From: Clostridiales bacterium
Lineage (GTDB): Bacteria > Bacillota > Clostridia > Oscillospirales > Butyricicoccaceae
Assembly: GCA_019421385.1 (NCBI GenBank)
Contig: JAHZFK010000002.1
Coordinates: 41,811-93,549 of the forward strand
Reading direction: 5' to 3'
DNA: 51,739 nucleotides
The notes beneath the pieces are model-generated. The model made no database searches. It worked only from the letters and a program-made list of their open reading frames with translations, and was not told the DNA's origin. Shown piece after piece: positions 40,771 to 48,730 of the stretch (the first letter of the stretch is position 1; the number at the start of each line of letters is the position of its first letter). The position numbers and the translations under genes are program-made.

Positions 40771-42753
40771 TTGAAAGGCAAAATGAAAGGCTTTGGCCTT
40801 TATCTCATCATCTTAGTATTTCTTCTGGCGGGTGTGAGCTATGTCATCAGCCAGACCCAGCAAACCGAGCCAATCACCTATTATGATGTGTTTACCTATT
40901 TCACTGAAGGTAAGGTAGACCAGTATAAGGTGGACGATTCGGTGCTGACTATGCATCTGCGCGATGAGAACCGCGTTGTCACCTATGATTTGGGTGGTTC
41001 GCGCGATATCTGGTGGGCGCAGCTCGGCGAAACTATTGATCAGCAGATGAAGGACGGCACGCTCAAAGAGGTCGATTATGTGACCACTACCATTCCGTGG
41101 TGGGCGCAGTTCCTGCCGTATATCATCCTGATTGTACTGCTTGGCGCGTTCTGGTATTTCATGATGAACAAGCAGTCCGGCGGCGGCGCAGGCCCGATGC
41201 AGTTCGGCAAGGCGCGTGCGCGGCTGGCGCAGGACGATAAGCGCAAGGTGACGTTCAACGATGTTGCCGGTGCGGACGAAGAAAAAGCGGAGCTGCAGGA
41301 GATCGTCGAGTTCCTCAAGAATCCGCAGAAGTTCGTGCAGATCGGTGCGCGCATCCCCAAGGGCGTGTTGCTGGTCGGCCCTCCGGGCACTGGTAAAACC
41401 CTGATCGCGCGTGCGGTCGCAGGCGAGGCGGGCGTGCCGTTCCTGTCGATTTCCGGTTCGGATTTCGTCGAGTTGTATGTCGGTGTCGGTGCGTCGCGTG
41501 TGCGTGACCTGTTCGAGCAGGCCAAGAAGAACGCCCCGGCCATCGTGTTCATTGACGAGATCGACGCGGTCGGCCGTCAGCGTGGCGCGGGTCTCGGCGG
41601 CGGACACGACGAGCGCGAGCAGACACTGAACCAGTTGCTGGTTGAGATGGATGGCTTCGGCGCAAACGAGGGTGTCATCGTCATCGCGGCAACCAACCGC
41701 AAGGATATTCTGGATAACGCGCTGCTGCGTCCGGGCCGCTTTGACCGTCAAGTCTATGTCGGCGCACCGGATGTTAAGGGCCGTGAGGCGATCCTCAAGG
41801 TTCATGCGCGCAATAAGCAGTTTGATCCGGACGTTAAGTTCGCAGATATCGCCAAGACCACGGCGGGCTTCACCGGCGCGGATCTGGAAAACCTGCTCAA
41901 CGAGGCTGCGCTGCTGGCAGCGCGCCGCAATAAGAAGCTGATCTCGCAGGAAGAGATTGAAGAATCTCTGCTCAAGGTGGTTATGGGCGTCGAAAAGAAG
42001 AGCCACATCATCACCGATAAGGATAAGCGCCTGACGGCGTACCATGAAGCTGGTCATGCGATCTGTTTCCATGTGCTGCCGACGCAGGATCCTGTCCATC
42101 ACGTTACGATCATTCCGCGTTCTTCCGGTGCAGGCGGATTTACTATGCCGTTGCCGGAGGAGGATCAGGCTTACCGCACCCGTAAGTATATGGAGGAATA
42201 TATCATCGTCTGCTTGGGCGGCCGCGTAGCTGAGCAGCTGACGATGGAGGATATCTCGACCGGCGCATATGGTGACATCAAGCAGGCGACCCAGATGGCG
42301 CGTGCGATGGTCACCAGCTATGGTATGAGCGAGAAGCTTGGCCCGATCGACTACGGTTCGGACAGCGGAGAGATTTTCCTTGGTCGCGATTTTGCAGCGG
42401 GCAAGGGATATTCTGAGGTTAAGGCAGCGGAGATCGACGATGAGATCCATCGCATCATTGAAGAGGCGTATCGCGCCTGCAAGAAGCTGCTGAGCGAGCA
42501 TCTGGAGCAGATGACCAACGTAGCGGAGTATCTGATCCGCAACGAGACCATGGACGGTGAGACCTTCGTCAAGGTGTTCAACGGCGAGGTCGTACCGGAT
42601 AAGGTGGTCGGTGAGGACTTGATGACCGAATTGAAAGAAGAACTCGATGCGAAGGTTGGCAAGGCACCGGAAAGCGCTGCTGAAGTTGCTGATGCAGATG
42701 AGTCGGACGAGGAAGAAAAGGCCGCATTCATTCATTCGGACGATCAGAAATAA
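40771..42753 (+). CDS. ftsH: ATP-dependent zinc metalloprotease FtsH
   Basis: 660 residues. Membrane spans lie at about 8-27 and 113-131, with an extracytoplasmic domain between. The AAA domain has Walker A GPPGTGKT (203-210), Walker B IVFIDEIDAVG and the SRH region ATNRKDILDNALLRPGRFDR. The protease motif is HEAGH (425-429). The C-terminus is acidic. It degrades membrane and regulatory proteins. The TTG start at 40771 fits the AGAGGTG site; ATG at 40783 would be too far from it. Confidence 0.97.
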   Translation: MKGKMKGFGLYLIILVFLLAGVSYVISQTQQTEPITYYDVFTYFTEGKVDQYKVDDSVLTMHLRDENRVVTYDLGGSRDIWWAQLGETIDQQMKDGTLKEVDYVTTTIPWWAQFLPYIILIVLLGAFWYFMMNKQSGGGAGPMQFGKARARLAQDDKRKVTFNDVAGADEEKAELQEIVEFLKNPQKFVQIGARIPKGVLLVGPPGTGKTLIARAVAGEAGVPFLSISGSDFVELYVGVGASRVRDLFEQAKKNAPAIVFIDEIDAVGRQRGAGLGGGHDEREQTLNQLLVEMDGFGANEGVIVIAATNRKDILDNALLRPGRFDRQVYVGAPDVKGREAILKVHARNKQFDPDVKFADIAKTTAGFTGADLENLLNEAALLAARRNKKLISQEEIEESLLKVVMGVEKKSHIITDKDKRLTAYHEAGHAICFHVLPTQDPVHHVTIIPRSSGAGGFTMPLPEEDQAYRTRKYMEEYIIVCLGGRVAEQLTMEDISTGAYGDIKQATQMARAMVTSYGMSEKLGPIDYGSDSGEIFLGRDFAAGKGYSEVKAAEIDDEIHRIIEEAYRACKKLLSEHLEQMTNVAEYLIRNETMDGETFVKVFNGEVVPDKVVGEDLMTELKEELDAKVGKAPESAAEVADADESDEEEKAAFIHSDDQK

Positions 42754-42765
42754 TTTCTGCAATGA

Positions 42766-42796
42766 AAAATCCCACGGTTTTCCGTGGGATTTTGTT
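42766..42796 (+). terminator. Terminator of the gdpP-ftsH cluster
   Basis: A 12-bp stem (42766-42777 with 42782-42793), loop TTTT and a TTGTTTT run after it, 12 nt past ftsH. Confidence 0.88.
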
Positions 42797-42816
42797 TTGC
42801 GTGTAAGGGCAAAAGA

Positions 42817-42851
42817 AAAAGGAGCGGTGAGCCGCTCCTTTTCGTTTTTTT
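42817..42851. terminator. Second terminator, mainly for the NSS transporter gene
   Basis: An 11-bp stem (42817-42827 with 42832-42842) with A/T runs on both sides, just past the stop of the minus-strand transporter gene; it may also back up the ftsH terminator. Confidence 0.85.
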
Positions 42852-42854
42852 TAC

Positions 42855-44180
42855 TTAGCCGATGCCACCGGGAATGACAAAGCTGCAAATCACAACGACC
42901 AGCGCCAAGAAAACATATACATACTTTGCGAGGAAGTCATAAGCAGGGCTGAGGGGCTTGTCACGGCCTTCCATCAGCTCCTTTTTGATGTTCTTGACAC
43001 CGAGCACCCAGTAGATCATCACTGCGCCCAGAATTGCGCCGATCGGCACAACATAGATCGTGATAATATCCATCCAGCGGCCCATCAGGGATTCCTGCTC
43101 GATGAACAGGCCGACTGCGAGCGTTGCCGCACCGGCCAGCAGAACCGCGGCTTTACGGTTCAGCTTGAGGCGGGTCTGTGCTGCTTCAGATACTGCTTCG
43201 AGCATGTTTGCCAGCGAAGTGATACCAGCAAACAGAACGGAAATAAAGAACAGGAAGGCAAACAGCCGGCCGAGCGGCATCTGCTGGAACACACGCGGCA
43301 GCGTGATGAACAGCAGCTTAGGCCCGGATGCCGGGTCCAGTCCAAAGGCGAATACCGAGGGGATAACGGCGAAGCCGGCAAGCATTGCCGCACAGGTGTC
43401 CAGCACAGCGGTCATGCAGGAGGAATGGACAACGTCCTCTTTTTTGGAGAGGTAAGAGCCGTAAATAATCATGCCTGAGCCGGTCACCGACAGCGAGAAG
43501 AACGCTTGTCCCATCGCCATAATCCAGGTGCGCGGATTGAGCAGGGATTCCCACTGCGGAACGAGCAGGTACTTATAGCCCTCCAGCGCACCCGGCAAGA
43601 AGAGCACGCGCACCGCGATGATCAGGAACAGGATGAAGAACGCGGGCATCATCACCTTGTTGATTTTTTCGATGCCGCCCGAAACGCCGAAAATCAGGAT
43701 GGCAACTGTCATCACGACAACGATCACATGCCACGGAACGCTCGACAAGGGCGTTGCACTCATCTGCGCAAAGTAGGTTTCCGGTTCGGTGGTCATGAGC
43801 GTACCAGTCAGCGCACCGAACGCACACCGAACGACCCAGCCAACGATAATGGAATAGCCGATGGCGATGCCGAGCGAGCCGAACAGCGGGATCGCGCCCA
43901 GAATAGCGCCGCCTTTTTTGCCGCGCGTTTTCATCGCGTATTCATAGGAGCCAATCGGGCCGGTTCCGGTCAGGCGGCCAAAGGCGAATTCGCCCGACAG
44001 GCCTACATAGCCGAACAGCGCGACAAACAACAGATACGGGATGAGAAAGGCCGCGCCGCCATATTGTCCGGTGCGGTAAGGAAACATCCAGATGTTGCCC
44101 ATGCCGACCGCAGAGCCGACCGCCGCCAGCACGAAGCCGACTTTTGAAGTAAAGGTACCATTCACACTTTTCTGATGCAT
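42855..44180 (-). CDS. Sodium-dependent transporter, NSS family
   Basis: 441 residues with eleven or twelve hydrophobic segments. The hallmark first-helix motif VGSAVGMGNIWMFPY, with its unwound GMGN, gives the sodium and substrate sites. VSGGIEKINKVMMPAF and GQAFFSLSVTGSGMIIYGSYL are further family signatures. Bacterial members import amino acids with Na+; the substrate is not shown. ATG at 44180 has GGAG 9 nt upstream and is preferred to an in-frame GTG at 44207. An extended -10 (TGGTATGAT at 44223-44231 on the minus strand) lies upstream. Confidence 0.9.
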   Translation of the reverse strand: MHQKSVNGTFTSKVGFVLAAVGSAVGMGNIWMFPYRTGQYGGAAFLIPYLLFVALFGYVGLSGEFAFGRLTGTGPIGSYEYAMKTRGKKGGAILGAIPLFGSLGIAIGYSIIVGWVVRCAFGALTGTLMTTEPETYFAQMSATPLSSVPWHVIVVVMTVAILIFGVSGGIEKINKVMMPAFFILFLIIAVRVLFLPGALEGYKYLLVPQWESLLNPRTWIMAMGQAFFSLSVTGSGMIIYGSYLSKKEDVVHSSCMTAVLDTCAAMLAGFAVIPSVFAFGLDPASGPKLLFITLPRVFQQMPLGRLFAFLFFISVLFAGITSLANMLEAVSEAAQTRLKLNRKAAVLLAGAATLAVGLFIEQESLMGRWMDIITIYVVPIGAILGAVMIYWVLGVKNIKKELMEGRDKPLSPAYDFLAKYVYVFLALVVVICSFVIPGGIG

Positions 44181-44333
44181 TGTTTCAATCTCCGGTTTCT
44201 TTTTCACAAGTCTATATAGTATATCATACCAGCGAAAAGAAAGCCATACGCGATTTCACCAGAAAAGGATAACCGCTTTGTCATATTTGGCAAAAGTATG
44301 TAAGGAAAATCGGGAAATTTATCAGTTATTCCC

Positions 44334-44362
44334 TTGCACTTAGCGCTCGCTTATGGTATGAT
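44334..44362 (+). promoter_or_regulatory. Promoter of the ACT-hom-thrB-lysC operon
   Basis: TTGCAC (44334-44339), 17-nt spacer, TATGAT (44357-44362), about 50 nt before the first gene. Confidence 0.7.
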
Positions 44363-44411
44363 AGGAAAGCGTGAGAAAGACACATGTCTTTTTAGGGAGG
44401 ACAAACAGCGC

Positions 44412-44852
44412 ATGGTAAAACCAAAATACTATCTGGTCGAACGCACACTGCTGCCGGAAGTGTTTCAGCGTGTGATCGAAGCAAATGAGGCGATTGCCTC
44501 GGGCAGAGCGGCGACGGCAAGCGAGGCGGCAAAGATCGCCGGACTGTCACGCAGTGCGTATTATAAATATAAGGATGGTGTGCGCCCGTTTTTCGAGGCG
44601 ACGACCGACCGGATCGTGACCTTCCACTTTATGCTGCACGACCAGCCGGGCGTGCTGTCGAGCATTCTGGGGCTGATGGCCCGTTCAGGTGCGAATTTGC
44701 TGACAGTCAACCAGTCGATTCCAATGCGTGGGCAGGCGTCTGTGACCATTTCCGCCCGTACCGGAGAAATGAAGTATTCGGTTGAGGATCTGCTGCATCG
44801 TGCAGAACAGATGGAGGGCGTCAGCAAGGTGGAAATTCTGGCATCTGAATAA
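44412..44852 (+). CDS. ACT domain protein, UPF0735 (PheB-like)
   Basis: 146 residues. The N-terminal third has a helix-turn-helix-like segment (TASEAAKIAGLSRSAYYKYKDGV). The rest is an ACT domain (IVTFHFMLHDQPGVLSSILGLMA, then ANLLTVNQSIPMRGQASVTIS), which in other proteins binds amino acids. Placed first in a hom-thrB-lysC operon, it is probably an amino-acid-responsive regulator of this pathway, although the family was once linked to phenylalanine synthesis. GGGAGG lies about 11 nt before the ATG. Confidence 0.88.
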   Translation: MVKPKYYLVERTLLPEVFQRVIEANEAIASGRAATASEAAKIAGLSRSAYYKYKDGVRPFFEATTDRIVTFHFMLHDQPGVLSSILGLMARSGANLLTVNQSIPMRGQASVTISARTGEMKYSVEDLLHRAEQMEGVSKVEILASE

Positions 44853-44882
44853 AAATAGAACCGAGAGAAAGGAAACAGGGTT

Positions 44883-46094
44883 ATGATAAAAGCAGCAATC
44901 ATGGGACACGGTACGGTAGGCTCCGGCGTGTATGAGGTGTTCGAAATGAACGCCGAGAAAATCGCGCGCGTGGTCGGTGAGCCGGTCGAAGTCAAATATG
45001 TGCTCGATCTGCGCGATTTTTCCGCGCTGCCGTATGGACATAAATTTGTCTCGGACTTTTCCGTGATCGAAAACGACCCGGAGATCACGGTCGTGGCGGA
45101 GGTCATGGGTGGCGTGGGTGCTGCTTATGAGTTTACGCGCCGCTGCCTGCTGGCAGGCAAGAGCGTGTGCACCTCGAATAAGGAGTTGGTGGCTACCCGC
45201 GGCGAGGAGCTGCTCCGGATCGCGGAGGAAAAGGGCGTCAACTATATGTTTGAGGCTTCGGTCGGCGGTGGTATCCCGATCATCCGTCCGATGCTGCAAT
45301 GTCTGGCTGCCAATGAGTTCAATGAGATTTGCGGCATTCTCAACGGCACTACCAACTATATCCTGACCCAGATGATCCATAACGGCGTCACTTTTGAGGA
45401 TGCACTCAAGCAGGCGCAGCTCAACGGCTATGCGGAAAAAGACCCGACGGCTGATATCGAGGGCCACGATGCCTGCCGTAAAATCTGCATTTTGGCGGAT
45501 CTGGCCTTTGGTGACAAGTTTGATCCCGATCAAGTGTCTTGCGAGGGTATCACCAAGATCACGCTGGAGGACGTTGCAAATGCCGATAAGCTGGGCTGTG
45601 TCATCAAGCTGCTCGGCCGCACGGTGCGCTGTGAGGACGGTACGGCGTATGCCTATGTTGCGCCGCATCTGATCCACAAGGAAAGCCCGCTGGCTTCGGT
45701 AGAGGACGTATTCAACGCCATCATGGTAAACGGCAACGCCACGGGCGATGTGATGTTCTACGGCAAGGGGGCGGGTAAGCTCGCCACCGCTTCGGCCGTT
45801 GTCGCGGATATGCTCGACTGCATCGAGCACGCAGACCATCGCCGTCGTATTTTCTGGGGAGACGGGTCGAAAAATCTGCTGCGTCCGCTTGACACGCTGC
45901 AAAGCGCGTGGTATGTTCGTTTCAAGGGCGCATCGCGTGATCTGGAAGCGCTGCTGCCGGTGGAAAGCCTGACCGAGCCGGTCGACGGCGTGGTGGTCGT
46001 CAAGACACGCCGCCTGTCCACTGCGGATATGCAGGAAAAGATCGAAAAGCTGAACGCTTGTGGCGAAGTGCGCGCCGCCATGCGTATGCTGTAA
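44883..46094 (+). CDS. hom: Homoserine dehydrogenase
   Basis: 403 residues. The NAD(P)-binding loop is GHGTVGSGVYEVF, followed by the catalytic region ASVGGGIPIIRPM, GILNGTTNYILTQM and AEKDPTADIEGHDACRKICIL with the active-site Lys/Asp. It reduces aspartate semialdehyde to homoserine. The C-terminal ACT part looks short compared with B. subtilis Hom; the separate ACT protein just upstream may compensate, which is inference. Confidence 0.96.
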   Translation: MIKAAIMGHGTVGSGVYEVFEMNAEKIARVVGEPVEVKYVLDLRDFSALPYGHKFVSDFSVIENDPEITVVAEVMGGVGAAYEFTRRCLLAGKSVCTSNKELVATRGEELLRIAEEKGVNYMFEASVGGGIPIIRPMLQCLAANEFNEICGILNGTTNYILTQMIHNGVTFEDALKQAQLNGYAEKDPTADIEGHDACRKICILADLAFGDKFDPDQVSCEGITKITLEDVANADKLGCVIKLLGRTVRCEDGTAYAYVAPHLIHKESPLASVEDVFNAIMVNGNATGDVMFYGKGAGKLATASAVVADMLDCIEHADHRRRIFWGDGSKNLLRPLDTLQSAWYVRFKGASRDLEALLPVESLTEPVDGVVVVKTRRLSTADMQEKIEKLNACGEVRAAMRML

Positions 46095-46111
46095 GAGGAG
46101 GATAACAGAAA

Positions 46112-47002
46112 ATGGTTCGTGTGACTGTTCCGGCGACGAGCGCCAATATGGGCTCGGGTTACGACAGCATCGGCATTGCGCTGGAGCTTTATAATGTGAT
46201 CGACATGGATGAAAGTGATCACATTGATATTTCGGATAAAAACGGTCAGTTTGTGCCGAAGGATGCGCGCAATCTGATTTATCAGTGTGCCAAACGGGTA
46301 TATGATGAATGCGGCAAGCCGCTCTCCGGTCTGAAAATCATTGAGGACTGTGCTATCCCGCAGACACGCGGTTTGGGTTCGTCCTCGGCCTGTACAGTTG
46401 CGGGCATCATGGGTGCAAATGCGCTGTTGGGTGAACCGCTCGACCGGCAAGCCATCATCGACCTTGCGGCTACGATCGAGGGCCATCCGGATAATTCCAC
46501 GCCCGCTATTCTGGGCGGCTTCTGCGTGGCGTTGCTGGAAAACGGCCATGTACATCATGTGCGCGTGCCGGTGCACGGTGCAATCGACTTTATTGTATTC
46601 ATCCCGGACTTCAAGCTTTCGACCGAGAAAGCGCGCGCGGCGTTGCCCAAAACCATCGCGCATCACGATGCGGTGTACAATCTGGCGCGCGCGGCGCTGC
46701 TGGCCGGCAGCTTGACGACCGGCAAGCTGGAAAATCTGGATGTGGCAACGGGGGACTGCCTGCACCAGCCGTATCGTTTCGGCCTGATTGAAAACGGCGA
46801 GGATATCGTCCGCGAGGCGAAGGAACTCGGTGCGCTGGGCGCATTCATTTCGGGCGCCGGCCCGTCCATCGTTGCGATGGTATATAAGGGGGATCGTGAC
46901 TATCTGTCGCGTGCGCAGGCGGTTTGTGCGGAAAAATATCCGCATTGGAAGGCTGTGCAGCTGCGCTGCGATGAGGTGGGTGCGACCGTCAAACGCATGT
47001 GA
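46112..47002 (+). CDS. thrB: Homoserine kinase
   Basis: A 296-residue GHMP kinase starting MVRVTVPATSANMGSGYDSIG. The ATP loop is IPQTRGLGSSSACTVAGI, with EGHPDNSTPAILGG and ISGAGPSIVAMV further on. It makes O-phosphohomoserine for threonine synthesis. AGAGGAGG precedes the ATG, 17 nt after hom. No thrC lies in the window. Confidence 0.96.
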   Translation: MVRVTVPATSANMGSGYDSIGIALELYNVIDMDESDHIDISDKNGQFVPKDARNLIYQCAKRVYDECGKPLSGLKIIEDCAIPQTRGLGSSSACTVAGIMGANALLGEPLDRQAIIDLAATIEGHPDNSTPAILGGFCVALLENGHVHHVRVPVHGAIDFIVFIPDFKLSTEKARAALPKTIAHHDAVYNLARAALLAGSLTTGKLENLDVATGDCLHQPYRFGLIENGEDIVREAKELGALGAFISGAGPSIVAMVYKGDRDYLSRAQAVCAEKYPHWKAVQLRCDEVGATVKRM

Positions 47003-47050
47003 GCGAGGCCGCGTCTGCGGCAGGCTATATAAGGAGGAAACGGAAACAAT

Positions 47051-48259
47051 ATGAGTCTTATTGTGCAAAAGTTCGGCGGCACTTCGGTAGCTGATACCGA
47101 GCGCTTGAGAAATGTTGCGGATATTGTCACCAAGACTGCGCAGGCTGGCAACAAAGTGGTTGTTGTGGTCTCTGCGCAAGGAGATACCACCGATGACCTG
47201 ATTGCCAAGGCAGCGGAGCTGAACGAGCATCCGTCCAAGCGCGAGATGGATGTGTTGCTCAACACGGGTGAGATGATCTCGATGTCGCTGCTGGCGATGG
47301 CAATTCAGAAGCTCGGCTTTTCGGTCGTTTCGCTGACCGGCTGGCAGATTGGTCTGGAAACCAACAGCAACTATTCGGATGCGCGCATCAAGCGCATTGT
47401 GGGCGACCGTCTGCAGGCAGAGTTGGATAACGGAAAGATCTGCATTGTGGCGGGCTTTCAGGGCATCAACAAGCTTGGCGATGTGACAACCCTTGGCCGC
47501 GGCGGCTCGGATACGACGGCTGTTGCCATTGCGGCGACGCTGGGTGCCGACCTGTGTCAGATTTATACCGATGTTGACGGCGTATATACCGCAGACCCGC
47601 GTATTGTACCCAATGCGCGCAAGCTGGAGGCCATTACCTATGATGAGATGCTGGAGCTGGCATCGCTCGGCGCGCAGGTTCTGCATAACCGTTCGGTTGA
47701 GATGGCGAAAAAATACAACGTCGACCTGGAGGTCGTTTCGAGCTTTACCCGCAATCCGGGTACGAAAGTCAAGGAGGGTTCTCACATGGAAAAAATGAAT
47801 GTATCGGGCGTTGCCCGTGATAATAATTGCGCGCGTGTAGCCATTATCAACGTAGCGGATACCCCGGGCACGGCGTTTAAGGTATTCTCGCTCATGGCTA
47901 AGCACAATGTCAATATCGACATTATCCTCCAGTCGGTCGGCCGCGACAATAAAAAGTCCATTTCCTTTACCATCCGTGAGGACGATGCAGAGCGCGTCGG
48001 TAAGATCCTTGAGGACAATGCCGGCATGATCGGATATGAGGATGTTTCGATCAATACCAAGGTCGCCAAGGTATCCATTGTCGGTGCGGGCATGGCATCT
48101 TCCGCAGGTGTTGCGTCCAAGATGTTTGAAGCGTTGGCGATGGCTGGCATCAACATCCGCATGATCTCCACCTCGGAAATCAAGATTTCCGTCTTGATCA
48201 ACGAGGAGGACAGCGAGAAGGCGGTCAAAGCGATTCATGAGGAGTTCTTCGGCGAATAA
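47051..48259 (+). CDS. lysC: Aspartate kinase (with internal beta-subunit start)
   Basis: 402 residues, monofunctional. The kinase domain (about 1-240) begins IVQKFGGTSVAD and includes GRGGSDTTAVAIAATLGAD and YTDVDGVYTADPRI. Two ACT domains (about 250-402) follow for feedback inhibition. Codon 246 (47786) is an in-frame ATG preceded at 7 nt by the excellent AAGGAGGG, matching the B. subtilis LysC arrangement, where an internal start makes a free beta subunit of about 160 residues. Its place with hom and thrB suggests regulation by threonine. AGGAGG precedes the first ATG. Confidence 0.96.
   Translation: MSLIVQKFGGTSVADTERLRNVADIVTKTAQAGNKVVVVVSAQGDTTDDLIAKAAELNEHPSKREMDVLLNTGEMISMSLLAMAIQKLGFSVVSLTGWQIGLETNSNYSDARIKRIVGDRLQAELDNGKICIVAGFQGINKLGDVTTLGRGGSDTTAVAIAATLGADLCQIYTDVDGVYTADPRIVPNARKLEAITYDEMLELASLGAQVLHNRSVEMAKKYNVDLEVVSSFTRNPGTKVKEGSHMEKMNVSGVARDNNCARVAIINVADTPGTAFKVFSLMAKHNVNIDIILQSVGRDNKKSISFTIREDDAERVGKILEDNAGMIGYEDVSINTKVAKVSIVGAGMASSAGVASKMFEALAMAGINIRMISTSEIKISVLINEEDSEKAVKAIHEEFFGE
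47771..47788 (+). promoter_or_regulatory. Internal ribosome site and start for the LysC beta subunit
   Basis: AAGGAGGG at 47771-47778, 7 nt before the in-frame ATG at 47786-47788. Translation from here gives a 157-residue protein made of the two ACT domains. This is the strongest Shine-Dalgarno match I saw inside any gene in the window. Confidence 0.75.
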
Positions 48260-48286
48260 AGCGAAGCAGACAATTTGATAAAAAAA

Positions 48287-48323
48287 TAACGAACCTGATT
48301 GACAAGAAATATCAGGTTCGTTA
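48287..48323. repeat. 13-bp inverted repeat after lysC, overlapping a promoter
   Basis: 48287-48299 pairs perfectly with 48311-48323 around an 11-nt interior. It may be the lysC terminator hairpin, although only an AT-rich run follows, and it overlaps both boxes of the promoter at 48299-48327, so it could also be an operator. Confidence 0.75.
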
Positions 48324-48327
48324 TAAT
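48299..48327 (+). promoter_or_regulatory. Perfect consensus promoter for the 62-residue protein
   Basis: TTGACA (48299-48304), exactly 17 nt, TATAAT (48322-48327). Both boxes match the sigma-A consensus at every position. The start lies about 47 nt downstream of the -10 box. Confidence 0.85.
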
Positions 48328-48373
48328 ATTTATTGTTAGATTATTATCAATCGGCAGGAAAGGATGTTATGCG

Positions 48374-48562
48374 ATGAAGAAGCTCTGGTGCTTGTTCCGG
48401 CGCCGGTTTGCTACCGGAAATGATAAAATGTGCGTTGCATTTTCCGAGACAGAGGGCCGTGTACGCGCTTGCCCTTATGAAACCGAGGAAGAGGCAAAGG
48501 CTAAGTGTCCGGAATATGCGTTCAACAATCGCAACGATGGTGAGGGCGAGGGCGTCGAATAA
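48374..48562 (+). CDS. Small Cys-containing protein of unknown function
   Basis: 62 residues, not recognised. The N-terminus is short and basic (MKKLWCLFRRRF). The rest is acidic, with four Cys spread along it, the last two in CPYETEEEAKAKC, and the tail is rich in Gly and Glu. There is no convincing signal peptide or membrane span. AAAGGAT precedes the ATG at about 8 nt. It has its own perfect promoter and its own terminator, so it is a single-gene unit that is probably highly expressed. The paired cysteines could bind metal or form disulfides; this is only a guess. Confidence 0.7.
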   Translation: MKKLWCLFRRRFATGNDKMCVAFSETEGRVRACPYETEEEAKAKCPEYAFNNRNDGEGEGVE

Positions 48563-48586
48563 CCCCTGCAATACTTACCCGGCAGC

Positions 48587-48621
48587 AAGCCCCGAAGGAG
48601 ACGTCTTTCGGGGCTTTTTTC
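48587..48621 (+). terminator. Terminator of the 62-residue protein gene
   Basis: A 10-bp stem (48587-48596 with 48606-48615) followed by six T. Confidence 0.88.
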
Positions 48622-48730
48622 ATCGAAAAAGTTCAAGGCAACCACTGGTTGACAAAAAGAAACGCCGGGTTGGTGGCGTTTTACGGGATTTTCAGGCACA
48701 CTGAAAGCACAGAAAGGCAGGTGACCTCAT

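Noticed and set aside
40813..42888. A 691-codon open frame antisense to ftsH
   Set aside because: It overlaps ftsH entirely and crosses the terminators; its composition is that of a reverse-complement shadow.
45758..48238. An 826-codon open frame antisense to hom, thrB and lysC
   Set aside because: Same reason: it is antisense to three certain genes and its translation shows no family motif.
48655..48690. Promoter for the XRE gene at TTGACA near 48649
   Set aside because: A good TTGACA is present but no acceptable -10 box lies 15-19 nt downstream; a small hairpin sits there instead. Left unannotated.
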